From Verrucomicrobiaceae bacterium (lineage in GTDB: Bacteria; Verrucomicrobiota; Verrucomicrobiia; Verrucomicrobiales; Verrucomicrobiaceae), in NCBI GenBank assembly GCA_947458455.1, contig CANGYJ010000001.1, forward strand, positions 496,001-560,000: a stretch of DNA of 64,000 nucleotides, given 5' to 3'. The position numbers were made by a program, and so were the translations under genes. Below, piece after piece: positions 1 through 8,234 of this stretch (positions within the stretch are counted from its first letter, which is position 1; the number at the start of each line of letters is the position of its first letter). The notes under the pieces were generated by a model that worked only from the letters and a program-made list of their open reading frames with translations, made no database searches and had not been told where the DNA came from.

Positions 1-295
1 ACAGCACCGCCATCAGCGTGTAACCACCGGGCAGAATCGGCAGCGGGAAGGTCACATTGCCGATGTCCGCATACGCATTCAGCGCCAGGGCCCGCCAGCA
101 CGCGCCGATGTCGATGCGATCGACGAAGAAGGACTCAAAGTAACGCGCCTGACTGGCGACGAGGCCGAACTCCGCCTGCTCAAGCGTGCCCAGAAAGGTG
201 ATGAGCAGCAGCAGCGCCAGCGTGACGGTGGCGAGGCCGAAGCTGGAGAGAAAGCTGATGAGGCGTGATAGGGGGCTTGGAGAAGAGGAGGTCAC
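1..295 (-). CDS. ResB-like cytochrome c biogenesis protein, N-terminal part (runs off window)
   Basis: The reverse strand is open from a GTG at 295 through position 1, about 98 codons, so only the N-terminus is present. The translation has a membrane segment (LATVTLALLLLITFLGTLEQ) followed by a segment containing LPILPGGY. This looks like the first membrane span and start of the periplasmic region of ResB/Ccs1-type proteins, which help hold and deliver heme for c-type cytochrome maturation. Two multidomain c-type cytochromes lie just upstream, which suits that role. No ATG is seen in frame nearby; the sequence upstream of the GTG is a repeat element. The family call is from memory of the motif and the C-terminus is not visible. 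Confidence 0.6.
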   Translation of the reverse strand, partial: MTSSSPSPLSRLISFLSSFGLATVTLALLLLITFLGTLEQAEFGLVASQARYFESFFVDRIDIGACWRALALNAYADIGNVTFPLPILPGGYTLMAVL

Positions 296-308
296 GATGG
301 GAGATTCG

Positions 309-450
309 AGGCTGGGAAATGACGAAATCAGAATGGCGAATGACGAAAGAATGACGAAGGCTGAATGATGAACGCGATCAGCTCGTGCTTCGTCACTGGG
401 CATTTATTCGTCATTCTGAATTCTGGTTTCGTCATTCCTTGGGCACGTTG
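309..450. repeat. TGACGAAT-type inverted intergenic repeat, copy 1
   Basis: The gap between the ResB-like gene and the lipoprotein gene is built from variants of AATGACGAA in one orientation (about 316-357) and TTCGTCATTC in the other (about 407-441), giving an imperfect long inverted repeat. A second copy with the same arms lies at 3695-3825 and a fragment at 1135-1165. Short frames running through it are not genes. Confidence 0.6.
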
Positions 451-1103
451 GGCTTGATGGATTGGCAGAAGGTACCGAAAGCGGCGGTGTTTTGCTCGAC
501 GAGAGCTTTGGGGCCGGTGAGCTTCACGAAGATGGTGGCCTGCTCGGTGCTGTGGATGAGGCCGAGGAGGCTGTAGCCAGTCTTGGCGGTGTCGGCACCA
601 AAGCCTTTGAAGTCGCCATCGAAGGCCACAAAGGTGGCTTCACGGTTGAAAAACGGTTTCTTCGGCAGTTTGGCGAACTCGTCGGCGGTGTAGGCAGGCT
701 GCGCCATCTGCGTGCGCCAGCGGTTCACGTTGGCTTCAAGGCCACCGGCGGAGCCGGGCATGAGGGAGATGTAGCATTCGCCCTCCTTGTTGGGGCCAAA
801 GCGCAGATCGACGAGGCGCAAGCCCATGGGATCAGGCGTGGTGTTTTCGCTCCAGCCATCCGGCACGCCCCAAGTGAGAAGGCTGCGGAAGTCGGGGCGC
901 TGCTGTTGCTGCTCGTCCTTGGCGTCATCGAAGAAACGCGTGGCGCTGGGGATGTCGATGTTCGGCTTCGCGGCGTGGGTGGAGATCTCCCGTGATTCAG
1001 TGATGGCCTCACGTTCGCCAAGGCGGTCGCATGAAACGGAGAGAAGGCCGCACGCGATGGCCGCGCAGCAGTGGAAGGGGGATTTCATCGTGGGGAAACG
1101 CAT
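432..1103 (-). CDS. Putative lipoprotein of unknown function
   Basis: The protein has 223 residues. An N-terminal hydrophobic stretch ends in a lipobox (LLSVSC, Cys about residue 25), so it is probably exported and lipid-anchored. The mature part has no catalytic motif that I recognise. It contains a Gln run (EQQQQRP) and a patch, WGVPDGWSENTTPDPMGLRL, followed by a segment ending in ECYISLMPGSAGG that looks like a compact periplasmic domain. It sits upstream of the ResB-like gene on the same strand, separated by a repeat of about 140 bp, so a link to cytochrome maturation is possible but only inferred from position. Function unknown. Confidence 0.75.
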   Translation of the reverse strand: MRFPTMKSPFHCCAAIACGLLSVSCDRLGEREAITESREISTHAAKPNIDIPSATRFFDDAKDEQQQQRPDFRSLLTWGVPDGWSENTTPDPMGLRLVDLRFGPNKEGECYISLMPGSAGGLEANVNRWRTQMAQPAYTADEFAKLPKKPFFNREATFVAFDGDFKGFGADTAKTGYSLLGLIHSTEQATIFVKLTGPKALVEQNTAAFGTFCQSIKPNVPKE

Positions 1104-1130
1104 GAGGGGGAGGGATGATTAGCAGCGCGG

Positions 1131-1216
1131 GGGAAAATGACGAATGAGTAAATCCGAATGACGAAAGCCGACGGGCTGCCATCACGAACTAACTACGCCC
1201 GGTCTGGGAAATGGGA
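1131..1216. repeat. Fragment of the TGACGAAT-type repeat
   Basis: Between the lipoprotein and the antitoxin gene the sequence contains AATGACGAATGAGTAAA and GAATGACGAAAG, single-orientation units of the element found at 309-450 and 3695-3825. No gene is seen here. Confidence 0.4.
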
Positions 1217-1411
1217 TTACTTCACCCAACCGTGCTCTTTGGCTGCCTCCAAGAAAGAGCGGCCCTTCTGGTTCTTGGGATCTGAACGTGCCTCGCGGAT
1301 AGTACGGAGATCACGAAGATCCTCCAGCTCTTCCTGCATCTTCAAATACTGGCGATACGGAATCACCGCGAACTGTTTGCGGCCATTGCTTTCGATGATT
1401 TGGGCGTTCAT
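1217..1411 (-). CDS. Phd/YefM-like antitoxin
   Basis: The 64-residue protein begins MNAQIIESNGRKQFAVIPYR, with the short N-terminal strand-helix pattern of Phd/YefM antitoxins. It continues into a charged helix (QEELEDLRDLRTIREAR) that would wrap the toxin. It lies 6 bp downstream of a RelE-type toxin gene and would be co-transcribed with it. Its role would be to neutralise the toxin and repress the operon. The toxin-first order is the reverse of classical phd-doc and relBE operons. An antitoxin role is inferred from pairing plus the N-terminal pattern. Confidence 0.7.
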   Translation of the reverse strand: MNAQIIESNGRKQFAVIPYRQYLKMQEELEDLRDLRTIREARSDPKNQKGRSFLEAAKEHGWVK

Positions 1412-1417
1412 GGCAGG

Positions 1418-1663
1418 TTAATAGGCTTCTCGGCGGTGCTTGACGGTTTGAATGACGATCTTGTCTGGAAGGATGTCGAACAATACACGCCAATCACCAA
1501 CTCGCAGCCGATAAGCGGGCTCGTGATTGGTTAGCTTTTTGATGTCTCCTTTCAGCCCACCCTGCAAGGCCAGTATCGCCTCGACAATCCGCGTCGCGTC
1601 ACGTTTCGGAATCTTGGAAAGTTCCTTTTCAGCACGGGCGCGGATTTCGATTTCTCGAGCCAT
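1418..1663 (-). CDS. RelE/ParE-family toxin (mRNA interferase-like)
   Basis: The 81-residue protein starts MAREIEIRARAEKELSKIPK and carries the RelE core: a helical hairpin, then LTNHEPAYRLRVGDWRVLFD and a C-terminal IVIQTVKHRREAY. The YRLRVGDWRV(L/I)F pattern and terminal HRREAY are typical of RelE toxins that cut mRNA on the ribosome; Arg and His residues near the C-terminus usually take part in catalysis. The antitoxin gene follows after 6 bp. The pair is inserted among cytochrome genes. ParE-type gyrase poisoning is the alternative, but the C-terminal HRREAY favours RelE. Confidence 0.85.
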   Translation of the reverse strand: MAREIEIRARAEKELSKIPKRDATRIVEAILALQGGLKGDIKKLTNHEPAYRLRVGDWRVLFDILPDKIVIQTVKHRREAY

Positions 1664-1681
1664 AAGCAGAGGAAAGGCGGC

Positions 1682-3679
1682 TCACGATCCCTTGTGCTCG
1701 CTGTGGCAGGCTTTGCAGTTGGTGGCGGTTTTGAGGTCGGGGAGACCGGCGGCGTCCTTGGCTTGCACTTTCTTCACCGCACCGATCACGGCTTGGCATT
1801 TTTTCACCCAGGCGGCCTTGTCGCCTTTCGGCGGAGAGGCGGCGCAGATGTCCTGGTAGGCTTTGAGCAGCGTGGCGAGTTCCGCATCGCTCGCGGTGCC
1901 TCCGGTGGCCTTTTTCACAATGGCATCATCTGGCTTGTGATGCTGCTTCATGACGGTTTTGATGACATCACTGCCTGCGGCGGCGGGTTTCGCGGCTGGA
2001 GCAGCTTTCGGATCGGCTTTGGCAGGAGCGGGAGGTGCAGGAGGCGGCGCAGTGAGTTTGGCGATCTCTGCTTCGCTGAGGCCGACATTGACCTTGAGGC
2101 CGGAAACCTTGGCTTCGAGGGCTTTGGCGCCGTTTTGAGTCACGCCGGTCTGCCAGACGAAAAGCTTTTTCAAAGCCTTCGCGGTGCCGAAAGCGGCAAT
2201 GCCGGCATCGGTGACCTTGTCGCCGTAGAGGTTGAGGTATTCGAGCGCAGGCAGCGCAGCGAGTTTGGCGAGACCGGCATCGCTGATCTTGGTGTTTTCG
2301 AGGTGGAGACGCTCGAGGTTGGCGAATTTGACGAGTGTGTCAGCAGCGGCATCAGTGATCTGGCTGCGGGCGAGATCGACCCACACGACGTGCTGGGCGA
2401 TGGGGGCAAGGAGAGCGAGTTCCTTATCGCCAAACTTATCGGCGGCATTGATGACGCCGAGGCGGAGTTGCTCGGTGTCTTGCGCCAGCGGCATGAGCGA
2501 GGCGTTCAAAGCGGTCATCTTCGCGCTGATCTCGGCGACCTGCTTCTTTTCGGCATCGCTGAGAGGCTTGGCCTTTGGTTTTTCGGGCTTCGCGGGAGCG
2601 GCGACCTTTGGCAAACCTTTGGCGAGCATCGCGGCGAGAGCGCCTTCGACATCGGCGGTGGGCTTGGAGGCGGCCACGGTGGCGCTTTCGGAGGCACCGG
2701 TCTCGATCCACCATTTTAGGATCGCCACTTCTTCCTTCGTGAGCTGCGGCTCATCGCTCGGCGGCATGTGTTCGTCGTCGTCGGTAGGCAGATTCGCACG
2801 GACGAGCATGAGGCTTTCCTTGCTGTTCTTGGCAATGACGGTGTTCGCACCATCGCCGCCGCCTTTCATGATGGCGGCGAAGGTGTGGAGCTGGAGTTTG
2901 CCCTTCTTCTTTTCCTCGCCGTGGCAGGCATTGCACTTCGCGGCCATGATCGGGGCAATGACATCGCGGTAAACGACGGCTTTATCCGCGATGGCGGCAT
3001 CCAGTTTGCCACCGGCGGCAGGCGCGGCAGCCGCAGCAGGAGCGGCGGCGGCTGGTTTCGCCGCGGCGGGTGCGGCAGCAGCCGGAGCCGCAGCGACCAC
3101 GGCGACAGGTTTGGCATCGTCCTCGGCGCTCCAGCCGTTGTTGATGTGGGCATTGGGCAGCTTGGCCTTCAGAGCGGCCACGCCAGCCTTCGTCACGCCG
3201 CTTTGCCAGAGGTAGAGGGCTTTCAGTTTGCCCAGGCCGGCCAGCTTGGCGATGCCGGCATCGGTGACCTTGGTGTTGTAAAGATTGAGGTATTCGAGGG
3301 AGGCGAGGCCTTTGAGGTGATCGAGGCCCGCATCGCTGGTGGCGGTGTTTTCGAGGTGAAGCTCCTGGAGATTCTTCATCGCGGCCACTTTGGCGAGTCC
3401 GGCATCGGTCACCTTGCTGCGAGCGAGATCGAGCGAGGCGATCTTGTTGGCGATGGGTGCGAGCGCATCGAGTCCAGCATCGCTGAACTCCTTCGCCACA
3501 TTCAGCGCGGTGAAGCGGTAGGTCTTGCCATCGGCAGCGGTGGGCATGAGCGAAGCGCCGGTGGCGTTCACCTTCTGCATCGCGGCCTCGACGGCGGGAT
3601 CAGCGGCTTTTTTATCGTCAGCGGCGTTCGCGGTGAAGGCGAGTGCCAGGGCGAGGAGGTGGAGGTAGGTGGGTTTCAT
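1682..3679 (-). CDS. Secreted chimera: LRR domain, c-type cytochrome domain, second LRR domain, C-terminal heme motif
   Basis: The protein has 665 residues from the ATG at 3679; a TTG two codons upstream is less likely. A signal peptide (about 1-20) is followed by a leucine-rich repeat block (about 58-183) with repeated TDAGL units. Next come an Ala/Pro linker, a PVC-type cytochrome domain with CNACH (249-253) and a possible distal ligand in HMPPSDEP. A second LRR block (about 395-540) closely resembles the first, as though duplicated. A C-terminal CKACH (655-659) ends the protein. It is probably a periplasmic electron-transfer or heme-binding protein. Its downstream-domain neighbour at 3816-4943 carries a very similar CHGEE(K)KG cytochrome module. 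Substrate and partners are not visible. Confidence 0.85.
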   Translation of the reverse strand: MKPTYLHLLALALAFTANAADDKKAADPAVEAAMQKVNATGASLMPTAADGKTYRFTALNVAKEFSDAGLDALAPIANKIASLDLARSKVTDAGLAKVAAMKNLQELHLENTATSDAGLDHLKGLASLEYLNLYNTKVTDAGIAKLAGLGKLKALYLWQSGVTKAGVAALKAKLPNAHINNGWSAEDDAKPVAVVAAAPAAAAPAAAKPAAAAPAAAAAPAAGGKLDAAIADKAVVYRDVIAPIMAAKCNACHGEEKKKGKLQLHTFAAIMKGGGDGANTVIAKNSKESLMLVRANLPTDDDEHMPPSDEPQLTKEEVAILKWWIETGASESATVAASKPTADVEGALAAMLAKGLPKVAAPAKPEKPKAKPLSDAEKKQVAEISAKMTALNASLMPLAQDTEQLRLGVINAADKFGDKELALLAPIAQHVVWVDLARSQITDAAADTLVKFANLERLHLENTKISDAGLAKLAALPALEYLNLYGDKVTDAGIAAFGTAKALKKLFVWQTGVTQNGAKALEAKVSGLKVNVGLSEAEIAKLTAPPPAPPAPAKADPKAAPAAKPAAAGSDVIKTVMKQHHKPDDAIVKKATGGTASDAELATLLKAYQDICAASPPKGDKAAWVKKCQAVIGAVKKVQAKDAAGLPDLKTATNCKACHSEHKGS

Positions 3680-3694
3680 GTGCAAAAGTGGAGG

Positions 3695-3830
3695 GAGAAA
3701 TGACGAAATCAGAATGGCGAATGATGAATGGTTTCAGGCGTTCATACGGCGATGTGAAGCAGGTTTCGTCATTCAAGAATTGGACATTCTTTCGTCATTC
3801 TGAATTCGCCATTCGTCATTTGGAAATAGC
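3695..3830. repeat. TGACGAAT-type inverted intergenic repeat, copy 2
   Basis: The gap between the two cytochrome genes starts with AATGACGAAATCAGAATGGC and ends with inverted units (TTCGTCATTC, CCATTCGTCATT), the same arms as the copy at 309-450. The right arm reaches the last codons of the DUF2231-cytochrome gene. Confidence 0.6.
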
Positions 3831-4943
3831 CGAAGCGGCCGCTTGCAGGTCGGCGGGAAGCGCCGCGATGTCCAACTTCTGCGTGGCGCTAGCACCTTGC
3901 TCGATCCACCATTTGAAGATGGAGATTTCCTCTTTGGTCATCTGATCTTTGCCCTCGGGCGGCATGTGCATGTCCTCGTCCTCGGCGGAGATGACGAGCT
4001 GGTAGCTGAGGCTATCGGCGGGCTTGCCGGGAACGACATTGTTCTTCTTCTCGGCGCTTTCGGCACCGCCAGCCATGGTGAACTCGAACGTATCGAGACG
4101 GAGATCCCCCTTCTGCTTTTCCTCGCCGTGGCACTTGTTGCACTTTGCGGCAAAGATCGGCTGGATGAGGTTCGCGAAGACGAGTTTTTCACCGGCGGCG
4201 GGAGTGGGAGTCGAAGGCGGAGTCGGAGTGAGGGGAGTTTCGACGAGTTTGGGAGGCTCGGGGGCTTTCGGGGCCGCGGGGGCGTTTCCCTCGGTTTTCT
4301 CGGGCTTCGGCTTTTCGACGAAGCTGAGCATCCATTTCTCCATCGCGATCATCTGGCTCTTGATCGGCTCAGGGGCCTTTTCGGTCATGAATTTGCTGCC
4401 GTGGCTCATGTTTCCGCCGAAATGGGCCCCGAGGCTCATGATGCCGAAGCTGAGGAAAAAGAGGGCGCGGTAGGCATGGAGGAGTTCCCAGTTGCCCTGG
4501 CCCATCGCCATCAGGCGGATGACCAGCGCCAGCAGCACGCCCGCCGTGCCGATGATGCCCATCGTTTGATGCAGGCTGAAGTTTCCACCCGCGTAGCCGC
4601 CCTCGCGGGAGAGCATGATGCCGGCGATCACCGCCAGCACCGAACCCGCCGCGCCGACAAACAGCGCCAGCAGCGCGGTAGAGCCATGCTTGGCCTCGCC
4701 ACGACGGCCCATGCAGAGGACCTCCAGCATCGCCAAAAAGATCAGCGAGCCGATGGGGAGGTGCAGCAGGATGGGATGAAAACGGCCGAAAAAGATCACC
4801 ATGTCCGAGGCTTCCGCCTTCGGCGCTTCGTAGAGCGGCGGGAAGATCAGCAGCCCCGCGACAAAGCCGACGAGCAGCAGCAAGGCGGCGATCCAGGCGA
4901 GTGTGTAAGACTTGGAAGCTTCGGATTCGGTGTCGTAAGACAT
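3816..4943 (-). CDS. DUF2231-like membrane protein fused to a PVC-type c-type cytochrome domain
   Basis: The protein has 375 residues when started at MSYDTESEA (4943); an in-frame GTG at 4979 would add 12. Several membrane spans fill residues 15-175, including FHPILLHLPIG (55-65), which resembles the DUF2231 membrane domain. A Pro-rich linker follows, then a cytochrome domain with CNKCH (268-272) and DMHMPPEGKDQMTKEE, where a Met may be the distal ligand. It would sit in the inner membrane with a periplasmic heme. It is on the same strand as the LRR-cytochrome gene and just upstream of it, so the two probably act in one electron-transfer process. No quinone or metal site is evident. Confidence 0.82.
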   Translation of the reverse strand: MSYDTESEASKSYTLAWIAALLLLVGFVAGLLIFPPLYEAPKAEASDMVIFFGRFHPILLHLPIGSLIFLAMLEVLCMGRRGEAKHGSTALLALFVGAAGSVLAVIAGIMLSREGGYAGGNFSLHQTMGIIGTAGVLLALVIRLMAMGQGNWELLHAYRALFFLSFGIMSLGAHFGGNMSHGSKFMTEKAPEPIKSQMIAMEKWMLSFVEKPKPEKTEGNAPAAPKAPEPPKLVETPLTPTPPSTPTPAAGEKLVFANLIQPIFAAKCNKCHGEEKQKGDLRLDTFEFTMAGGAESAEKKNNVVPGKPADSLSYQLVISAEDEDMHMPPEGKDQMTKEEISIFKWWIEQGASATQKLDIAALPADLQAAASAISK

Positions 4944-5201
4944 GGGACAGGTTGGGGGTGCTGGAAAAACGTGGTTCACCGCCTGATTTGTTCACCTTTC
5001 CTTTCCCTGCAACCTCGCTTCTCCCTCGATTGCGCTCGGCATAGCCGATCTTGGCGGGATTTTCGCGTGAATCGGAGAGAATGTTCCATTTGGAACTTCA
5101 CCATTCAGCAATCGACATTCATCAATCGTCAATCGTCAATCCCTCCACGCCGAATCCAAAACGCCGCCCCGCACGCAAACCGCAGCTTCCTTCCACAGCC
5201 C
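4944..5201. other. Divergent intergenic region before the photolyase gene
   Basis: This 258-bp gap separates the minus-strand cytochrome gene from the plus-strand photolyase gene. It contains low-complexity units (ATTCATCAATCGTCAATCGT) near 5110-5145 that look related in style to the TGACGAAT repeats. An open frame reads through from far upstream but has no coding character. No clear promoter could be assigned. Confidence 0.4.
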
Positions 5202-6593
5202 ATGCCTAAAACCGTCCTCCACTGGTTCCGCCGCGATCTTCGCCTCACGGACAACACCGCCCTCCACCATGCAGCGAAGGCTGCGGAGCAGGTCGTGCCA
5301 GTATATGTGCTCAGTGATTGGAAAGCCAGCCACGGATGGACCGGGCCGAACCGTCAGAAGTTTCTCTGCGGGAATCTTGAATCGCTCGCAAAGAACCTCG
5401 AAACCCTCGGCAGCCGTCTCATCGTGCGTTGTGGCAAGGCGGATGTCGAGCTGGAGCGCCTCGTGCGCGAGACGCAGGCCTCGGCAATCTACTTCAACCG
5501 CGATTACGATCCCTTTGGCCGCAGGATGGAAAAGACAATCGCTGCGGTCTGCTCGCGTCTCGGCATCGAGTGCCATGGCTTTGACGACAGCGTCATGCAT
5601 GCGCCCGAGACCGTGCTCACCGGCTCCGCGATGCCTTATCGAGTCTATACGCCCTACTCGAAGAACTGGCTCGGACTCGAAAAAGCCGCTGCCCTGCCCC
5701 GCGTAACATCGCTGGGTCCAAAAGCCGCTGAAAGTATCACCAGCCTGCCTTTGCCCACTCTCGCTCACTGGAACCTAACCGAGCCAACCGCCCAGATTTT
5801 GCCCTCTGGCGAACGAGCAGCCCGAGACCGCATGAAGCACTTCATCGACCGCGGCATCCTCCAAGGCTACTCTGCGAACCGCAACACACCCTCCGGCCAG
5901 ACCACCTCGCTCCTCAGCCAGGACCTGCGCTACGGCCTCATCGGTATCCGCGACCTCTATGCCCGCTGCGCCGCCATCGAAAAGGGCAGCACCTACATCA
6001 AGGAGCTCGCCTGGCGGGAATTCTACTTTGCCATTCTGTGGTTCTACCCGGAGGTCTTCGAGCATGAGTTCGCTCCCGACTGGCGTGGCCTGCCATGGCC
6101 AGGCACGGACGCCGATTTCCAGCGCTGGGCCACAGGCACCACCGGTTTCCCGATTGTCGATGCCGGCATGCGCCAGCTCCTGCAAACCGGCCTCATGCAC
6201 AACCGCCTGCGCATGATCACCGCCATGTTCCTCACGAAGGATCTGCATTGCGACTGGCGCATGGGTGAGGCCTTCTTCATGCAGCAACTCGTCGATGGTG
6301 AAAACGCCAGCAACAACGGCGGCTGGCAATGGTCCGCCGGCACGGGGGCGGATGCCGCGCCCTATTTCCGCATCCAGAATCCCTGGCTGCAAAGCGCACG
6401 CTTCGATCCGGCGGGCACCTTCATCAAGAAATGGGTGCCCGAACTCAAAGACGTGCCCGCCCCGCTTCTCCACGAGCCACCAAAACCCGGCCTCCCGCTC
6501 GCCAAAGGTTACCTGCTCCCGATGGTCGATCACCACACGGAGCGAGATCGCTGCCTGGCGATCTTTGCCAAGCACAAAGCGCAACGGAGCTGA
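5202..6593 (+). CDS. phrB: Deoxyribodipyrimidine photolyase
   Basis: The protein has 463 residues. It repairs UV-induced cyclobutane pyrimidine dimers with blue light and FAD. The start MPKTVLHWFRRDLRLTDNTA is the canonical N-terminus of the photolyase/cryptochrome alpha/beta domain that binds the antenna cofactor. The C-terminal FAD domain shows WREFYFAILWFYP, RQLLQTGLMHNR and NNGGWQWSAGTGADAAPYFR, where the Trp residues usually form the electron-transfer path. The ATG at 5202 was chosen because the frame continues upstream for 450 codons only as an antisense shadow of the cytochrome gene. Class I CPD photolyase is the best fit; the antenna type cannot be read by eye. Confidence 0.93.
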   Translation: MPKTVLHWFRRDLRLTDNTALHHAAKAAEQVVPVYVLSDWKASHGWTGPNRQKFLCGNLESLAKNLETLGSRLIVRCGKADVELERLVRETQASAIYFNRDYDPFGRRMEKTIAAVCSRLGIECHGFDDSVMHAPETVLTGSAMPYRVYTPYSKNWLGLEKAAALPRVTSLGPKAAESITSLPLPTLAHWNLTEPTAQILPSGERAARDRMKHFIDRGILQGYSANRNTPSGQTTSLLSQDLRYGLIGIRDLYARCAAIEKGSTYIKELAWREFYFAILWFYPEVFEHEFAPDWRGLPWPGTDADFQRWATGTTGFPIVDAGMRQLLQTGLMHNRLRMITAMFLTKDLHCDWRMGEAFFMQQLVDGENASNNGGWQWSAGTGADAAPYFRIQNPWLQSARFDPAGTFIKKWVPELKDVPAPLLHEPPKPGLPLAKGYLLPMVDHHTERDRCLAIFAKHKAQRS

Positions 6594-6731
6594 GCAGAGC
6601 GACTGGGCGGTCGGCTTCTTCGGCTCAAAGTTGACTCATTTGCAAACTCCTCCGCATTCTGGCGAATGCGCTTACAGCCCTGGCTACGCCGCTGACTTAC
6701 TCGAAACCGCAGGCGTTTTCTTCGTCACCGC

Positions 6732-7562
6732 CTAGGTGGAGGAGGTCTTCACGGGCTTCTTGGTCTTGCTGCTCGCGGTGCTGGAAGATTTTGAGGTGGG
6801 CCTTTTCCTCGAGGACGAGGATGGCTTCACACTCGAAGGCTTGGCTGGACCGGCCTTTTCTTTGCTCTCGGCATTGGCACGCTCTTTGGGATCTTCGTTG
6901 AGCTTGGCGAGCTTGATGGGGAGAGCGTGGTCGTCGTGCTCGTCAGGCGTGGGTTTGACCTCGCCACCCTTCATTTCTGCAGGAGGAGCTTCACCTTTCG
7001 GTAGACCGCCGGAGGTGATGACGACCTTGGCACCCACGTTGACAACGTTGAAGACATTCACGACGTCCTTCATGCCCATGCGCACGCAGCCATAGCTGGC
7101 GGGTTCACCCAGGCGTCGCTCCTCGGGCGTGCCGTGGATGTAAATGAAGCGACCGTAAGCGTTCTTGTTGCTCTTCTCACTGCCTTTGAGCCAGAGGATA
7201 CGAGAGACGATGGGATCGCGACCAGGGGCGTTCGGCTTGATGACCTCGCCATTCCAGCGGCGACTCTTCAAAACAGCACCGGCAGGAAGTCCGTGGCCGA
7301 TTTTGGCCACCACCTGATGCTGGCCGAGCGGGGTGCAATTGCTGCCCGGCTTGTCGCCAAGGCCGAATTTCGAGGTGGAGATGTTGTAAGTCTTCCGAAG
7401 CTGGCCCTGCTCATAGAGGCCAAGTTTTTGATCCTTCACGCTGACGACCACATCCGCTTTTTTGACCGAGGTGCATTGGCTGAGGGATGTCGCGAGAGCA
7501 GCCATCAACGCCAACCTGGGCAGGTAACGGGCGATCTTTTGATGTCGGAAAAGTGACTGCAT
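6732..7562 (-). CDS. L,D-transpeptidase lipoprotein (YkuD domain)
   Basis: The 276-residue protein starts at 7562 (MQSLFRHQKIARYLPRL) with a lipobox SLSQC (Cys30). The YkuD domain runs about 38-200, with catalytic His143 in YIHGTPEERR and Cys159 in ASYGCVRM. Such enzymes make 3-3 cross-links in peptidoglycan or attach proteins to it. The C-terminal 75 residues are Lys/Ser/Pro-rich (KPSSVKPSSSSRKRP) and probably disordered or wall-binding. An in-frame start 68 codons upstream has no signal sequence and is rejected. A second, distantly related L,D-transpeptidase is at 34420-35196. Confidence 0.9.
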   Translation of the reverse strand: MQSLFRHQKIARYLPRLALMAALATSLSQCTSVKKADVVVSVKDQKLGLYEQGQLRKTYNISTSKFGLGDKPGSNCTPLGQHQVVAKIGHGLPAGAVLKSRRWNGEVIKPNAPGRDPIVSRILWLKGSEKSNKNAYGRFIYIHGTPEERRLGEPASYGCVRMGMKDVVNVFNVVNVGAKVVITSGGLPKGEAPPAEMKGGEVKPTPDEHDDHALPIKLAKLNEDPKERANAESKEKAGPAKPSSVKPSSSSRKRPTSKSSSTASSKTKKPVKTSST

Positions 7563-7736
7563 GTTTAAGAAGAATGATACAAACCAGAATTTAAGCAATC
7601 TTAAATTGTTAGAAGGATAACGATGCATCAGAACGGGCAGTTGCAGGTTTTGTGCCGAGGCTGGGAAAGGTTTCAAGCCATCGGAGAAAAGACGGCGCAA
7701 TGAACGTTTTCCGGCCTTCCTTTGTTCATTCTTGTC

Positions 7737-8219
7737 ATGCACGAGTCCCCCGTCTCCATCCGCCACTACCGCGCCGCCGACTTATTCATCCTCCGCCAAA
7801 TCACGACGGATTCCTTCGGCGGCGTCTCTTTGGATATGGCACTGGAGCAGAAGCTCGGCCGCTGGAATGAACGCGACTGGAAAGCCCGCAAAGCCGATCA
7901 CATCGACGACGACGTGAATCAAAATCCCGAAGGCTGCTTCGTGGCGGAACGAGACGGTGAGATCCTCGGCTACATCACCGTGCGGCTCGATCCGCTGAAT
8001 AGCCGCGGTCGCATCCCGAACATGGCCGTCGTTGAGTCCGCCCGTGGACTGGGTCTGGGCCGTCGGCTCATCGTGCATGCCCTCGACTACATGCGGGACG
8101 CGGGCATGAAAGTGGCGCAGATCGAGACGATGGCCTCCAATGCCATCGGCCAGCATCTTTACCCGAGCTGCGGCTTCGAGGAAGTGGCCCGGAAGGTCCA
8201 CTTCGCGATGAAGCTTTAG
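7737..8219 (+). CDS. GNAT-family N-acetyltransferase
   Basis: The 160-residue protein starts at MHESPVSIRHYRAADLF (ATG 7737); an in-frame TTG 15 bp upstream is less likely. It carries the GNAT fold: strand beta4 GEILGYITVRLD, then the acetyl-CoA loop MAVVESARGLGLGRRLIVHAL, and a final YPSCGFEEVARKVHF typical of RimI/YncA-like acetyltransferases. The acceptor (amino acid, antibiotic, ribosomal or other protein) cannot be deduced. It is transcribed divergently from the L,D-transpeptidase gene and converges with zwf. Confidence 0.85.
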   Translation: MHESPVSIRHYRAADLFILRQITTDSFGGVSLDMALEQKLGRWNERDWKARKADHIDDDVNQNPEGCFVAERDGEILGYITVRLDPLNSRGRIPNMAVVESARGLGLGRRLIVHALDYMRDAGMKVAQIETMASNAIGQHLYPSCGFEEVARKVHFAMKL

Positions 8220-8234
8220 AAGCTTCTCAAAGCC

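Noticed and set aside
3843-5201. Long open frame continuing upstream of the photolyase start
   Set aside because: It is antisense to the DUF2231-cytochrome gene, has no domain, and the photolyase N-terminus begins cleanly at 5202.
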